Below are positions 47,011 to 60,166 of a DNA stretch of 64,000 nt, one piece after another (position 1 is the first letter of the stretch; each line of letters begins with the position of its first letter). The translations under genes were made by a program, and so were the position numbers. The stretch is from the NCBI GenBank assembly GCA_021234155.1, contig JAJEKV010000293.1, positions 248,001 through 312,000 of the forward strand. The letters are read 5' to 3'. The DNA is from Isoetes taiwanensis. Its lineage: Eukaryota > Streptophyta > Lycopodiopsida > Isoetales > Isoetaceae. The notes under the pieces are model-generated. The model was given only the letters and a program-made list of their open reading frames with translations, made no database searches and was not told the origin of the DNA.

Positions 47011-49831
47011 TTGATATACATCTTTAGACTTCCATCTTGGCCTAAAAGGATCCCCAAGTTGATCAACTCCTAGCCCCGTTTTCTTGAGCTTTGCTAGCTC
47101 GAAAGTGCGATTCTATAAAGAGCCTTGTCGATCGGGCCTCCCCTCCTGCAAGAGTGATTTCAGACTCTATGCCTCTATAGAGCAAAAGCTCTCAAATTTC
47201 ACCCGGAGATATATCATGGGACTTCTTGATTAACTTAGAGATTGGCCGAGGCAGGCAAATCGCTTCAAGTAGCATCTTCCTTCTTACTCTTGTAGTCTGG
47301 TCGACAACCGTAGCTTATGTACGACCTCATTCCTCATGATGTACCTAAGTAATTGCTTTATCGACATGCGCGTTACGATTGGAATTACTTCCTTAACTTA
47401 AATTATAAGGTACTTGCTCTTTGGTCTTTGGGATAAGTATCTCTTGCTTATGATAATCAATTATTGCCTTAGCCGACTTTTAATGTTGCATGCTTATTAT
47501 GAGGTCATAGTTGCCAATGTACATAAGTTGGTGCCGATGCTCTACTTTGCTTCGGCTTTTAAGGTTGATGTCGAACTTGACTCTTGTTCCGTTGGTGCTG
47601 CTAATTACTTGGCCTTGCTATATTCATCGGGCCTAGATTTAGACTTAAGAGTCTTGCTTTTAAAGATACGTCATCTAGGAGGTGCAAAATTACAAGTTAA
47701 AGAACTACTTACATAAATCCTATGGCCACAAGTTTAGTCGGCATGACATTACTTTTGGGCACACATAGAAAACTATATGATTAGATAATTATTTTTGTTT
47801 TAGATCTAATCTATACTCTAGGATCTCCCCTTTCTTACTTATTGCCCTTTTGAAATAGTCCCACCTTTGAGTTGATGCCATCTAAGAAGTTGGCCGGACT
47901 TATTAGATTGCTTCCCTTCATTTGGTCGGATTATTCCTTATGCTGCGGAAGTACTCATCATATACATGGCCGACGGTTATCCTATTATTGAATCCTTCTT
48001 AGCGAGGTGATCAAGCTCACGAAGAGGTTTTAATATGTTGGATATCTGTCAGCAATGTATACAATTATTGTACTCCATACATTTTCTTCCCAATCCTTGA
48101 AGCTTTGCTCAATTCTTGGGTCCATCTTTCTAAAAGAAAAGACAAAAAAATCTACTCGAAATTTCGTCCCAATCCCATCATGGATGCTATCACCCATAAT
48201 TCTAAGAAATTCAACTATCTGATAGGTCCTCTAGCTTGCTTAAAGCTGGAGTAGTGGCGATCTAAGGCTCGGTGTTGCATCCCAAAGGCTTGAAGGTCAT
48301 GTTCACCATTGTGTAGAATCTTTCGTGTCGCTCATCTGCCTTGGAGGTTATGAGATTCGAGGATGATTCTTCTACTCCTGAATTGATGTTGTTGTGTTTA
48401 CCTTGTTGATTTGATTCTTCATCTTGGCGGCCACATGCTGCTGCTATAAGGATGAAGACAATGTTGAGTGCTTTACCACTTCTAACTTTGCAACTTCTTT
48501 TTCTGAGCGGAGTTTGTTTGCATCCATCTGCAGGGACTAATCTTGACTGATCAATTAATAATGCTGGTATTTGGTCCCTCATGATGCCTCTTCTTGATGG
48601 AGTTTGACCTCCAATCTCTAAGGTAGAAGATTGTCGTGATCTTGAGATGGTGTTGTCGAGGTTGATGCAGCTGCTCTGAAGTATCGGGGCTGATAAGGAA
48701 GAAGTTTGTTGCAATCACGCCATATTTCTATTCTTGAGGAGCCCGCTCTTGCTGGCTTGTAATACCTCCTTAGTCAAAGCATGTATGCTTGGAGTCTAGA
48801 TCTGATACTACTATGGCCTGTATACCTGCGATAGTTGCCCTTCCACGAGGTATGTCCAGTCTCATCCTTTAGGGCTCTTGATATCATAAGTCGATGAAGA
48901 CGTCTACTTGTTGGTGGCGTAGTTGTGACATTAGTCATCGATGTGGGGCCGTTCCTCGAGATAATATGGCACTTGGAGAATATCCTTGACTAGGAGGTGT
49001 TCCTCCCTTAATGTAATCAATTTTGTAAGTGCCATGATGCCCATTGGTCGTTGGATAGCCCTCTTGGCAATTCTTATGTCTAATTTTGATGTCGCAGCCG
49101 CCCTTCCAATAGGCTCCCCTTTCTTATTTGTGTTCGGCCTTCGGCACCTCTTGGCCTTTGATTTGCTGAAGTTTCCTCCATAAGTTTGCCCTCTCGCTTT
49201 CAATTTGTTGATGTTGTTCTCCACTGCTTGGGGCTCGGGGATCCGCAACGGTTCTCTTGACCTATTTTATCGCCCTAAAGTGCACAAGGCAACTGATACT
49301 ACCATAACAACAATTACTTATGTCTATTTACTCTACAAACCCTATTTTTATACCTTTATTCACTCTACCTCAATTGACCCACTTGGCACTTTACTAGGCA
49401 CTGAGAAAGGTACTTATTTACTATTATGGGGTGGTAGAAGGAGACTCACTTTGGGTATACTTGGTGTGCTAGACTAAATTACTTAGATAGAATGAATTCC
49501 TAGATAATTATCTATGATACAAAGGCACGGGGTGAAGACACTTGATGATAGTGCACCTATAACGTGTGTTGGTGTATCATACCAACGATGTGACAACAAT
49601 TTCTAAGGCCTTGGCAACTAGCTGGGTTTCTAAGAAAAATATTTAATTATACTACCTATATGTAGACAAGAAGACACTTAGCAAGATAAGAGCGACAACT
49701 AAGCTATGATGAGTGCAGATGTTGTCTCTATCTAGCTTAAGGATCTTGGTTCTAAGTCTAAGGCTTGGCCATTAATATTATCTAATATTTTTAAAGCTTA
49801 AATTTAATTAAGAATTATAATTCAAACATAA

Positions 49832-49925
49832 ACGATGCCCGCCCTTAGTGGTTGGCACGGGGGGGTTTGGGGGGGTTCAACCCTGTGGGTGGGAGGTTCG
49901 ATTCCCTCGCCATCAGAGGGAATTC
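49832..49925 (+). mobile_element. tRNA-derived SINE head
   Basis: TTAGTGGTTGGCACG (A box) and GGTTCGATTCC (perfect B box), about 50 nt apart in a G-rich context, followed by CTCGCCATCAGAGGG. This is the layout of a plant tRNA-derived SINE. It is not a tRNA gene because no acceptor stem or anticodon arm forms. The 3' end is unclear. Confidence 0.65.
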
Positions 49926-49970
49926 TTTTTAAGATGAGGTTCAAATGGATTGAAAAGCTAGAATGAGGTA

Positions 49971-50310
49971 CTACAAGACATTAGAGTGCAAGGTAGAAGA
50001 CTAGCATATGTACTAAGACCCTTTTCAATGCAATTTTACAAGACATTAGAGTGCAAGGTAGAAGACTAGCATATGTACTAAAACCCTTTTCAATGCAATT
50101 TTGCTAAACATATGACTCGGGTGAGAACGCACACCCATTTATAGAAGACTAGCATATGTACTAAGACCCTTTTCAATGCAATTTTGCTAAACATATGACT
50201 CGGGTGAGAACGCACACCCATTTATAGAAGACTAGCATATGTACTAAGACCCTTTTCAATGCAATTTTGCTAAACATATGACTCGGGTGAGAACGCACAC
50301 CCATTTGGCG
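49971..50310. repeat. Tandem repeats, 66-bp then 82-bp units
   Basis: TAGAAGACTAGCATATGTAC recurs at 49994, 50060, 50142 and 50224. The last three units include CATATGACTCGGGTGAGAAC. Near-identical copies indicate recent local amplification inside the chromovirus. Confidence 0.92.
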
Positions 50311-51080
50311 CGGCTAAACATATGGCGGGGCTCTTCACGGCTTCTCCTTGCGACTTCTCCTCGCCAGGTGGAGGTCTTTGGGCCTGCTTGGTATGGATCG
50401 CCAGGTTGCCTTCTTCAAAAGGTTGTACCAGCTCCGGCCCGCCTCTTGCTGGGGCTCGGACCATCAAGGGTGCGGATCTTGGCCTCCTCGCTTTGGTCAG
50501 CCGTGGCGCAGATCCCACCGCCGTTGATGTGGTTCGGTAGTCGACTAGCTATCTTGAACTCCGGATAGACCTTTGATGTAGGCACTTTCGAAAAAGACAG
50601 TTTCGATCATCGACCGGGTATAATTGTTGGCAATGCCGAATATCTTTGAAAGCCTCTCTTGTGTACGGGATTTGGCCCATGGCGCACCTTCTTCGGAGAA
50701 TCGAGTCGAGGTGGTGGAGGCTGGCTTTTCGATCCCTGTCGGCTACCTTGTCAGATCCATTGGCGGAGATAATTCTTGCATGTTGCCTTTTTCTTCTCGT
50801 ACTCCATATCTTGCTTGAGCTTTAAGTAGCTTCTTGCTGATGTTGCCCTCCTTGGACTGCATTGGATATGGTTGCCGAGCATAGGCTGCGTCTGTTCTTC
50901 GGCCTCCTCCTCCTCTTCTTCTTTAGCCTCTTGCTCCCTCCTCTTGTTGTTGTGGTCCTTCTTCTTCGGGCTCATCCTCCTCCAGTTCGTCTAGTTGTGG
51001 TTCTCTCCTTGCCTGCGTCTCTTCCTTCCTTTTCTTCCGCATTGATTGCTCGCTCCCCTTGCTGCTGTTCCTGCTGCTGG

Positions 51081-52413
51081 TGTTGCACTCTGTGCAACAT
51101 TTGAGCAGAAGTCTTTTTAATCTAATATGTTGTGTGTTTTTGCAGTAAGTCATTTTCTAGCATTAATTGGTAGCAGAGCCACGAGTTTGCAAGAGGGCCT
51201 GGTGTGTTGGAACACCTCTTGGTGTGTTTATGAACACACCTTGGCCATGAAGGAGTTATCATGGTGCAGAATCTTAATAGCAGCCAAGATATGAGAAGGT
51301 TCACATCAAGGTGCGTGCAAGTGACAGAGTTATCAGAGCTAGGTGTGTTGTTTGGATTTGAGAAAACAGGTTTTGGACTTGAGAAAATATGTAATTTGTT
51401 TACATCGAAGGGACAATGTTTACATCATCCCTTTAACAGATCTCGCATTATCGTTAGACTAAAGAAGATGAGTGCATGGGCAGTTGGTTAGAGTGAGCAA
51501 ATTCCATTTGATAATCATGACACATCAAGTTCATTACATCTACAAATGAAGAAAATGCAGTTGTGATACTCATATATTCATGATGCTTAGCCTTATCGCT
51601 TTTGCCCTACGATATATCCGAAAGTTATTTGACTTAAACCCCGCAAAGGTCCAGTAGTTGGAGAAGACTCAAGTTTGAGAAAGAAATTTTCATTTTCAAT
51701 GGTCTCATGGTTACTATGATAGAATGACCATTGAAATAAAACTAAATATGAAAATAAAATTTTGGATGTCCGGCTACACGAATTTAATGTCTCATTGCTA
51801 CTGATGAATTGCTACAAAGAATGTCCGGTTCTAGATCTCACAGACCATCAGAAATTCAAGTAGAAACTTTCTAAATCTATCAACCGAATGTCGATGAAGT
51901 GCGGACCGATTGGAAACGAAGGGGAGAATATTAGAAGCGGCGGCGGAAAAATGTCCGGTTCCGGCAGCCTAGAGGTAGCGATTTGGTGAACTCAAGACTA
52001 TTTGAATTTATGAAGGTTAAACAACTATTAGAATTTTCGTGAAAACGTAAATGTTGAGACTATTGGAAGTTTAAATCATTTGAATTAAGAGATATTTTGT
52101 TTGGGCAACTCATTCTTGAGCAATTAGAAAAATTGTGGTGATTGGTCCCAATGTTGTGATTTTTGAGATTTTGAGGAATGCTATGAAGATTATAATTGTG
52201 CAATAATTTTCGTTTGGAAAATTTAATGTGTGATGCAACTGAGAAAAAATTCCGTGAGCTTTTGTTGGTTGAATTCCTAGAGAGCTAACTTGTTTGTATT
52301 GGGGTATCACATCGCATATATTTCAACATAACTACTTGAAGAGAGAAGAACTCAATCAAGAATCCATCTCGCTAGTCTAGGTGTTGTACTCAGGTACATA
52401 CTCGAGTGCAACA
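51081..52413 (+). repeat. 5' LTR of the inner gypsy element
   Basis: 1333 bp with 10-bp perfect terminal inverted repeats. Aligns end to end with 57786-59120; differences cluster at CG/CNG sites. Confidence 0.93.
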
Positions 52414-52464
52414 TCTTTTGAGGTCCTACCGGAGATCCATTGGGATCTCAGATTCGCATACAAC

Positions 52465-53672
52465 ATGCCACCCAAAAAGGTTCAGATTGATGATAAACAA
52501 GAGGCAGGGGCTGCTGGCATCAGGAGGAGACGACCATTACTCAGATTAATGCTTCTCTTCCTCCTCCTTACCGGATAGAAGTCACTATGCCTCGTACCAA
52601 CTCCCACCTTTGATGGAGCAGAAACCCTCGGGAGTTCGCAACAAATTTTGAGGATTATTATGAAGAGTATGGTAAGAAAAAAAGGTACTAGACAACAAGT
52701 TCTAAAGTCGGGCATTGAAAAGAGAAGCAAAGGCTTGGTTGCTCTATCAAGAAAGCCTAGGAATAGCAGATTGGGAAGAATTGCAACAGCTTTCTTTGGA
52801 AAGTTTGGTGGAGGTGTTACACAAGGTGGATTGTTGCAGGAGTTGCACACTATGCAAATTAGGAGAGGAGAGAACATACATTCTTATGTTGAGAGGTTTA
52901 ACCTCTACCTTCTCAAGTGCAAACAAAGATGACGAGAAAAACACCAAATTTCCATATGATACATGCCTTTGTAAATGGTTGAAGCCGTTGTTCCTGCCGC
53001 CTGGGAAAAAATGAGTAAAATACAAGCATTGGGGGGATAAATTTATACATGCAGCCTTCACAAAGGCCATAGAAGTGGCACGCTGATATATGCCATAGAA
53101 GAAGATGTAGAAGAACTTAGTGCGCATAAGGAAGTTGAACATTGTTATGCAATGGAAAGAGAACTAAGATAGAAGATGAAGTTAAGAACGAGGTAGCCAA
53201 AGTGACAAGCAAATTAGAGGCAAGCATGATGAGTCTCATGGAAGTGTCCAAACAATTGGCTGAAAGAATGCCGACACAACCACCCTCCCTCGCACTCACT
53301 GGAGAGGCAAGTCTGAAACCATGCTCCTTTTGAGAGAACAGGCACCCGGGAGAGCATGTGCTGGTGGAGAGTTTGCCCCAAATGTAGTAAAAGAGGGCAT
53401 TTTGGAAAAGAATGCCCGGTCTGTGATTTTTGCAAGGAAGTTGGACACAAGGAAGATAGATGTCGGATCAGGGAATACATAATAAACAAGAGGCACAAAA
53501 CATCAAAGAAAAGCAAAAGAGAGCGGTGGTTCATATTTTATAGATGCAACCGGGGCGTAGGAGGGAATTTTGGCAAAGTGCAGACTAGACATAAGCAGCA
53601 AATAGTGGCAGATGAACATGGCAAGGTTACTCACGTGAGTGTGGAACCAATCCACGTTCCTCCACCACCCTA
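52465..53672 (+). pseudogene. Gag with two CCHC knuckles (inner gypsy)
   Basis: ATG at 52465 (MPPKKVQIDDKQE) starts the frame, which soon shifts. The gag core reads KREAKAWLLYQESLGIADW, then QIRRGENIHSYVERFN. Two zinc knuckles are at 53374-53415 (CPKCSKRGHFGKEC) and 53422-53463 (CDFCKEVGHKEDRC). The last frame ends at 53673. At least two frameshifts are seen. Confidence 0.8.
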
Positions 53673-53919
53673 AGAACCGGGTGAACTAATTGTGACTCAT
53701 CATAATGAGTTGGAGCTATTGCTAAAAAAATTCAAAGGTGACAAAGGGATCCGGGCAACATTATTAAGGGTAGCACCATCCATATAGAGACCAATTGTCG
53801 CGAGCATCTCTAGGAGAAAAGGAGCAGCTCGAGATCTTCGGCGAAAGATTTGGTATTGCCAAGGGTCGATGACGATCCAGAGTGTTGAAATGTTCGGTAG
53901 AGGTTGCAAATAAGCATCT

Positions 53920-54180
53920 AGCTCATGTAGTTGTGGATGGGGGTCAGGGTTAAGCATAATGCCTTATCATGTGATGAAAGATTTGGCCCGACCATTAACA
54001 CATCGATCAAAATGCGTGCTTAAGACTTTGCAAATGGCAGAATTAAGCCCCCCGGGAATCATTTCAAATTGTGAAGTGAAGGTTGAAGGAATTGCAAAGA
54101 CATGTAGATTTTATAGTGGTGGCATTTGAGGGAGGAGAGGAAGACTTGTACGATCTTGTTATTGGGAAGGAAATGGATGA
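53920..54180 (+). pseudogene. Retropepsin-like protease (inner gypsy), broken
   Basis: VVDGGQG (about 53928) is in the place of the retropepsin D(S/T)G box, followed one frame away by IMPYHVMKDLAR and KTLQMAEL, as in Tat-like proteases. Stops follow the active-site region immediately. Confidence 0.6.
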
Positions 54181-54479
54181 AAAAAAATGATGCTAGACCC
54201 ATTTGGAAAATGGGAACCGCTCAATTCCGATGGAACAAAAGAGTTGAGATATTGGTCAAGGACATGCAAAGAGTAAATACGTGGACACACTAACTTTGTG
54301 GGTATGGAAGAAATATCGAACCATATGGTCAAGGGGTCTATCATCTATCACTAATGTCCGAGGCTTATGGAAAAGAAAAGTGCAACCATGAATTTCTACA
54401 AAAGAATGGTCTGTGAATCACAATATCCGTTGACAATAGGCGTTGAGAACACAATGGCTACAGTAAATTAAACCGTTAA

Positions 54480-54958
54480 GGGTCTCCGGTTTGATGGCAT
54501 GGAGTATCTAAACTCACCGGAGTGGCTGCAGCAGGATGGTACTTAAGGATGGCTTAAGGAATGTGCTGCAAATTGGAAGCAAACGGTACAAGGAATCACC
54601 TCAACGCAAAACGAGTATAAGGCCCTAGTTATGGGGCTGATAGCAGCCAAGGAGCTTGGCATCACGATTTGTCAATATATGGGGATTCAATGTTAGTATG
54701 CAAACAAGTGGAAGGTGAGTACCGAGTGAGACATCCCCGATATGTTAGCGATTATCAAAGAGCCTGTGTGCTTCTGCAAACTTTTGTAGATTGGAATATA
54801 AGCCATGTACCTAGAGGGCAGAACACGGATGCTGACCGTCTTTGCAAACAAGCATTGTTGAATCATTTGAGCGAAGGTGCTGCAGAAGAGGATGACATGG
54901 ATGAACGGGAATTAGAACAAATGCACCCTATTTTGATAATTGACACCGGGAAGAAGTA
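54480..54958 (+). pseudogene. Archaeal-type RNase H domain placed before RT
   Basis: Pieces: FDGM near 54492, STQNEYKALVMGLIAAKELG (54601-54660), then the ORF 54669-54958 with YGDSMLVCKQVEGEYRVR and ISHVPRGQNTDADRLCKQAL. The E..AL..GL, GDS..V..Q..GEY and H..R..N..AD motifs are those of the archaea-like RNase H carried by plant Tat elements. Its position between protease and RT is unusual; I would expect it after RT. Confidence 0.75.
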
Positions 54959-54999
54959 GATTTAAAACGGTCCAAATAACCAAGAAGCAAGAGGTCGGG

Positions 55000-56000
55000 A
55001 CTTTGAGCATTGGGATGAACCTCATCACGAAGAAGAAGAGTCCCTCACAAGAATTTTTCAAGCAAAGATGCGATGTCTTTGCTTGGGATTATCCCCAATT
55101 GAAGGGAATACCTAGATTGGCTAATTCCATATTGAGCTAAAACATGAGTAAGCCTATCGCCCAAAGGCTTAGGAGAATTAACCAAAGATTGGAGCCGCTG
55201 ATTAAGGTTGAGATTGACAAAATGTTGGATATGGGATCATCGTGCATATTGATAATCCGTAATGGGTGTCATGCATAGTTCCAAAGTGAGGAAGAAGAAT
55301 AAAAGGTTAAGAATTTGCGAGACTATCAAGAGTTGAATAAAGCAACCAAAAAAAGAGTTCTATCCCTTTACCATTTTTGGAGGAGGTAATCAGATGCAAG
55401 AGTGAAGTGAAAAGTATTCATTTCTCGGACGGTTTCTCGTGTTTTAAACCAGATAGCGGTAAGGCAAGAAGATCAGCCTAAAACTTCTTTCATCACGCCA
55501 TGGGGTACTTTTGCAATGGTTAAGATGCCGCTTGGTTTAATGAATGCACGGGCCTATTTTTCAAAAACAATGGATAAAGTATTTGAAACCATGCCTAGAG
55601 AAAAGTTCGGGTGTTTTGGATGATTTGTGCCTAGGGACATCAAGGGAGCAAAAAGACGTTAAATTTGTGCATACTGCTTTGGAGCTTTGTCAAGCAGGGA
55701 ATGTATGCCTAAACCCGAGGAAATGTGTGTTCAATGTAGATGGTGGGTGCTCCTTGGTCACAAGGTGTCAATTAACCTGAGTTCGTGCTGATCAAAACAA
55801 GGTGGACTTAATCAAAGCATTGCGGCCCAAGGAATCTCAAGGAGGTAAAGAAATTGGTGGTATGATGAGCTTCTTAAGAATTCATGTGCCAAATTTTTCA
55901 CATAGTGTCACCTATTACAAAACTAACTCGGTGGGTGCGTGGTCAAAAGCTAAGAATAAAATACATGAAGGTTTCATGGGATGATGCATGTCGGAAAAGC
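55000..56000 (+). pseudogene. Reverse transcriptase (inner gypsy), broken
   Basis: Fragments in several frames: CDVFAWDYPQLKGI (about 55060), a palm entry (LRDYQELNKATKK, about 55315), DQPKTSFITPWGTFAMVKMP (about 55470-55530), and the thumb/connection (MMSFLRIHVPNFSHS, about 55860). The YVDD-type box is not clearly preserved around 55620. Inactive as read. Confidence 0.7.
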
Positions 56001-56689
56001 ATTTGAGACAATAATGACCAATTTGAGCGTTGTAACCTTTTTGGAGAGGCCGGGACTACATGAAACCCTTTGAAGCATACATAATCAGAACGGCAAGAGA
56101 GGGTAGGGTTGGTCTTGATGCAAGATAAGAAACTCATTAAGTTTGTGGGAAGCAATGGAGCTATGTACAAGATATCCTACAAGTGAGAAGTATGCGGCTG
56201 CTCTTATTTATCCGTGGATAAACAAGGATATCTCTTCCTCCATCAAGATGTTTCCGTATATGAAGCACAACCCCATGAAATTTCTTATAAAAGGCGAAGA
56301 AGGATAAATTGTACAATGTGGGCTGCTGTTGTCAATGTTTGATTTGAAAAATTGAAGCATACAATAAACAAAAGAACCCTAGTGCCTATCTTCCATATCG
56401 TTTTATAACCATGATTTGTGCCTTGAAGGAGACAATGAAGATGTGAACGAGAAAAGAATATGCGTAGGTCACCGTGGGAGACCTTGTTCATTAAGTTTGA
56501 AGAATCATGGATGAAACCAATTGTAGACTATCTACTATATCGCTTGGTGCCAAAGGATCTCACTAAGGAGAGTGCAAGAAGATTTAAGGAAAATTGCCTT
56601 AAAATCGGCTTGTTGGTGATGTGCTGTGCTATAAAGACAGGTCGGGCCTATACCTTAGATGTTTGGATGAAGTTGAACAAGGAATGGTC

Positions 56690-57785
56690 ATAGAAGAATG
56701 TCATGCTGGAACATGTGGAGGTCACTACTCAAGTAAAGCGACGGTGAGGAAGATACTAAGGGAGGATATTATTACACAACGATGCACAAAGACCCTATAA
56801 CAAAGTACTTAGATGCCATCAGTGTCAGGTGCATGGAGCTAAGGTTTTGATTCCTGGGCCACTTAACCCAATAGTGACTCCAGGACCATTTCAAACTTGG
56901 GCATTGGATTATGTTGGCAGAATAGATCCACCGTCTTCTGGGCAACATCATTATATCCTGGTGGCCACCGATCTTTTCACCAAGTGGGTAGAAGCAGCAG
57001 CCCTCAGAGAAGCCACAGCTCAAACAACAGCAAAATTCCTTTTGGAAAACATATGTAGCAGGTTTGGAGTACCATACAAATTGTTGACGGACAGGGGCAG
57101 TCATTTCATAAATGATGTGGTGCAGGCTTTGTGTAAGGCTATGAAAATCAGACATACAAAGAGCAGTTCTTACTACCCACAAGGCAACGGGCAGGCTGAA
57201 TCTAGTAACAAGGTGTTGAAGAATATATTAAAGAAGACTGTAAGTCTGCATAAACGTGATTGGCATGAGAAACTCCCGCATGCACTTTGGGCATACAGAT
57301 TGACCACTAAACATAGCTCAGGCTTCACTGCCGTTTGAGTTGACATATGGTGTGGAAGCTCATATGCCTATACACTTGGAGATTCCAGTGATGCAAGTCA
57401 TGTGCGAGGTCATAGAAACGGATAAAGAAGCATACCAACACAGGCTGGAAATGCTTCTTAAGTTAGATGAGACGAGAGCTTGAGGCATTCAGCCATATGC
57501 TGATAAGCAAAAAAAAGATGCAGAATAACTTCAAGAAAAAAGCATGGTCGCAAAAGGTTTGAACCGGGGTGATTTGGTGCTAAAGGGACAAAGCTCATGA
57601 AGATAAGGCGCCAAAATTTTTGCGTTATTGGGAAGGACCTTATTTTGTGAAGGGAAAAGAATAAATTCATATAGCCGACAGATGGCAACTTAAAGGAGCC
57701 GCCAACCAATCAATGTGCTTCATCTCAAAAGATATTGGCCTTAAGGGGCTGAAGGGACCAGCCCAACCCTTTGTTTGGGAAGAAA
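56690..57785 (+). pseudogene. Integrase (inner gypsy), core intact, tail shifted
   Basis: The zinc-binding lead (GTCGGHYSSKATVRKIL) is at about 56710-56760. The ORF 56829-57338 has the full DDE core: WALDYVG, LTDRGSHF and YYPQGNGQAESSN, all catalytic residues present. It stops just after HSSGFTA through a one-base shift. The tail resumes with LPFELTYGVEAHMP, and the GPY motif KFLRYWEGPYFVKG is at about 57610. The PPT-like GTTTGGGAAGAAA precedes the 3' LTR. Confidence 0.82.
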
Positions 57786-59120
57786 TGTTGCACTCGTGCA
57801 ACATTTGAGCGTAAGTCTTTTAATCTAATATGTTTGTGTGTTTTGCGTGTAAGTCATTTTCTAGCATTAATTGCAGCAGAGCCACGAGTTTGCAAAGAGA
57901 GGGCCTGGTGTGTTGGAACACCTCTTGGTGTTTATGAACACACCTTGGCCATGAAGGAGTTATCATGGTGCGGTAATCTTAATAGCGACCAAGATATGAG
58001 AAGGTTCACATCAAGGTGCGTGCAAGTGATGTGAGTTACTGTGAGCTAGGTGTGTTGTTTGGATTTGAGAAAACAGGTTTTTTGGACTTGAGAAAATATG
58101 TAATTTGTTTACATCGGAAGGGACAATGTTTACATCATCCCTTAACAGGATCTGCATTATCGGGTTAGACTAAAGAAGATGAGTGCATGGGCGGGTTGGT
58201 TTAGATGAGTAAATTCCATTTGATAATCATGACACATCAAGTTCATTACATCTGGTGAAGAAAATGCAGCTTGTGATACTCATATATTCATGATGCTTAG
58301 CCTTATCGTTTGCCCTACGATATCTCGAGGTTATTTACAAACTTTAAACCCGCAAGGTCCAGAGTTGAGAAGACTCAAGTTTGAGAAAGAAATTTTCATT
58401 TTCAATGGTCTCATGGTTACTATGATAGAATGACCATTGAAATAAAACGAAATATGAAAATAAAATTTTTGGATGTCAGCTACAAAGAATAATGTCTCAT
58501 TACTTCAAAGTAATTGCTACAGTAAATGTCCGGTTCTAGATCCGCATCGAAAATCAAGTAGAAACTTTAAATCTATCAACCGAATGCTGATGAAGTGCGG
58601 GAATCGATTGAAACGAAGGGAGAATATTAGAAAGCTGGCGAGAAAAATGTCCAGTTCAGCGGGTAGAGGTAGCGATTTGGTGAACTCAAGACTATTTGAA
58701 TTTATATGAAGGTTAAACAACTATTAGAATTTTAAGTGAAAACAGTAAATGTTGAGACTATTGGAAGTTTAAATCATTTGAATTAAGAGATATTTTGTTT
58801 TTGGGCAACTCATTCTTGAGCAAATAGAAAAATTGTGGTGATTGGTCCGAATGTTGTGATTTTGAGATTTTGAGGAATGCTATGAAGATTATAATTGTGC
58901 AATAATTTTGTTTGGAAAATTTAATGTGTGATGCAACTGGAGAAAAATTCTCGTGAGCTTTTGTTGGTTGAACCGAGAGCTAACTTGTTTGTATTGGGGT
59001 ATCCTGCTTAATCGCATATATTTCAACATAACTACTTGAAGAGAGAAGAACTCAATCAAGAATCCATGTCGCTAGTCTAGGTGTTGTACTTGTGTACATA
59101 CTTTCGAGTGCAACGGGGTT
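57786..59120 (+). repeat. 3' LTR of the inner gypsy element
   Basis: 1335 bp, starts TGTTGCACTC. The terminus reads GAGTGCAACGGGGTT where GAGTGCAACA is expected, a local sequence anomaly next to the target duplication GCTGG. Confidence 0.88.
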
Positions 59121-59660
59121 GCTGGGACATTGTAGGTTGCTCCCTACCCGCTTGTCGCTTTCCCCTATTCTTCCCCCGGTGTTGCGGTTGCTCCCTCTCT
59201 TGTCGGTTGCTCTTTGCTACTTGCTCTTCACCTGCTCTCTCCTGTTCTTGGGGTTGCTCTGCCGAGGTTGCTCTCGCCATTTGCCTTCCTCCGCCAGAAA
59301 CAGACGCATGCGATCTCCAATTTCCCCAGAGCCTTGCGATATTATTCACCCGAAGTGCTAGTCGTTGCTCCTCCCACGAGGTGAAACGATTCGTGCGAAG
59401 AGCTTGAGGGCTAAGTTCGCCGTCTGCCTAAGTGAGGGCCTCAGAATTTGCTTGTTTATGCACCGAGTGTTTAAATGTTAGGTGCAAGGCACGGAGCTTC
59501 CAACCTTCTAGCTACTTGTTTGGTCCTCCCCAGCTTGGCTTCCTTGATGGTGGCCTCTTGTTTATCTTGCCTCTATCTCCCACGGCTCCTTTGGATCGAT
59601 CTCATTCGGTTGATTCGATTGGGACGCTCTTATGCAACACCGGAGATTAGCTTATAATTA
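59121..59660 (-). pseudogene. Chromovirus gag, N-terminal part
   Basis: Minus frame 59077-59349 reads ARLWGNWRSHASVSGG, followed by a Gln/Glu-rich stretch (EQPQEQERAGEEQ, NRQEREQPQHRG). It runs into the inner element at 59120 and resumes at 51080. The real start may lie further 5' in 59350-59660, where frames are broken. Confidence 0.5.
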
Positions 59661-60166
59661 AGCCCTTACAAGGGTAAAGGAGGTTCAAGCTACCATTTAG
59701 AACTTCTAGGGGAGTAGAGGTGCTTCTATAGGTTTAATAGCTACTTTTTTCTTAAGAGTAAATTTTATTATAACTATGGGACTATGGGTTATTAATTAAG
59801 GTACTTTCCCTAATTACTTAACTATTTCTCAAAATTTCCTAATTCCTTTTGGGTCAAGTAGTGGTCATTCTTACCATTTCTTTCAAGCTTTATTTTGAGC
59901 AATTTCTCATTCAATTTTTTTTTTTCACTTGAAAGGTGCGGTTCATGAACAACTTGAGCTCAATTTTACTAGAAGGTTTCTTTTGACTATATTATTTCTA
60001 CCACTTAGACTATACTTAATCTAATTACGACCCTACTAATGGGAAAAAAATTTCTCCCACCTTTCGCGGTTCAAGATGGAATTCTCATTCCATTCATTAG
60101 CTAGGCAGTTAGACTACCTATTCAGGGGATATGGTGGGTGCTAGCTCTTGGTCAACCAAGAACATT

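Larger units (their letters stand above)
48900..51080 (-). pseudogene. Chromovirus gag, downstream part with insertions
   Basis: Continues the gag begun at 59.35 kb after the nested element. An acidic, Gln-rich stretch (EEEEEAEEQTQP; DELEEDEPEEEGPQQQEE) is at 50750-51080. Further down (48931-49248) is a basic stretch (NFSKSKAKRCRRPNTNKKG). The SINE and the 82-bp repeats at 49.8-50.3 kb interrupt it. No intact frame. Confidence 0.5.
51081..59120 (+). mobile_element. Ty3/gypsy element with archaeal-type RNase H, inner layer
   Basis: LTRs at 51081-52413 and 57786-59120 start TGTTGCACTC; the left one ends GAGTGCAACA, its exact complement, while the right one ends less cleanly. The flank GCTGG is present on both sides (51076-51080, 59121-59125). 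Removing the element restores an in-frame Gln-rich chromovirus gag sequence, which supports these ends. Order: gag, protease, RNase H-like, RT, integrase. The integrase is intact in sequence; other frames are broken. It is the youngest layer. Confidence 0.9.

Noticed and set aside
49850-49920. tRNA gene
   Set aside because: Only promoter boxes are present; no cloverleaf can be drawn.
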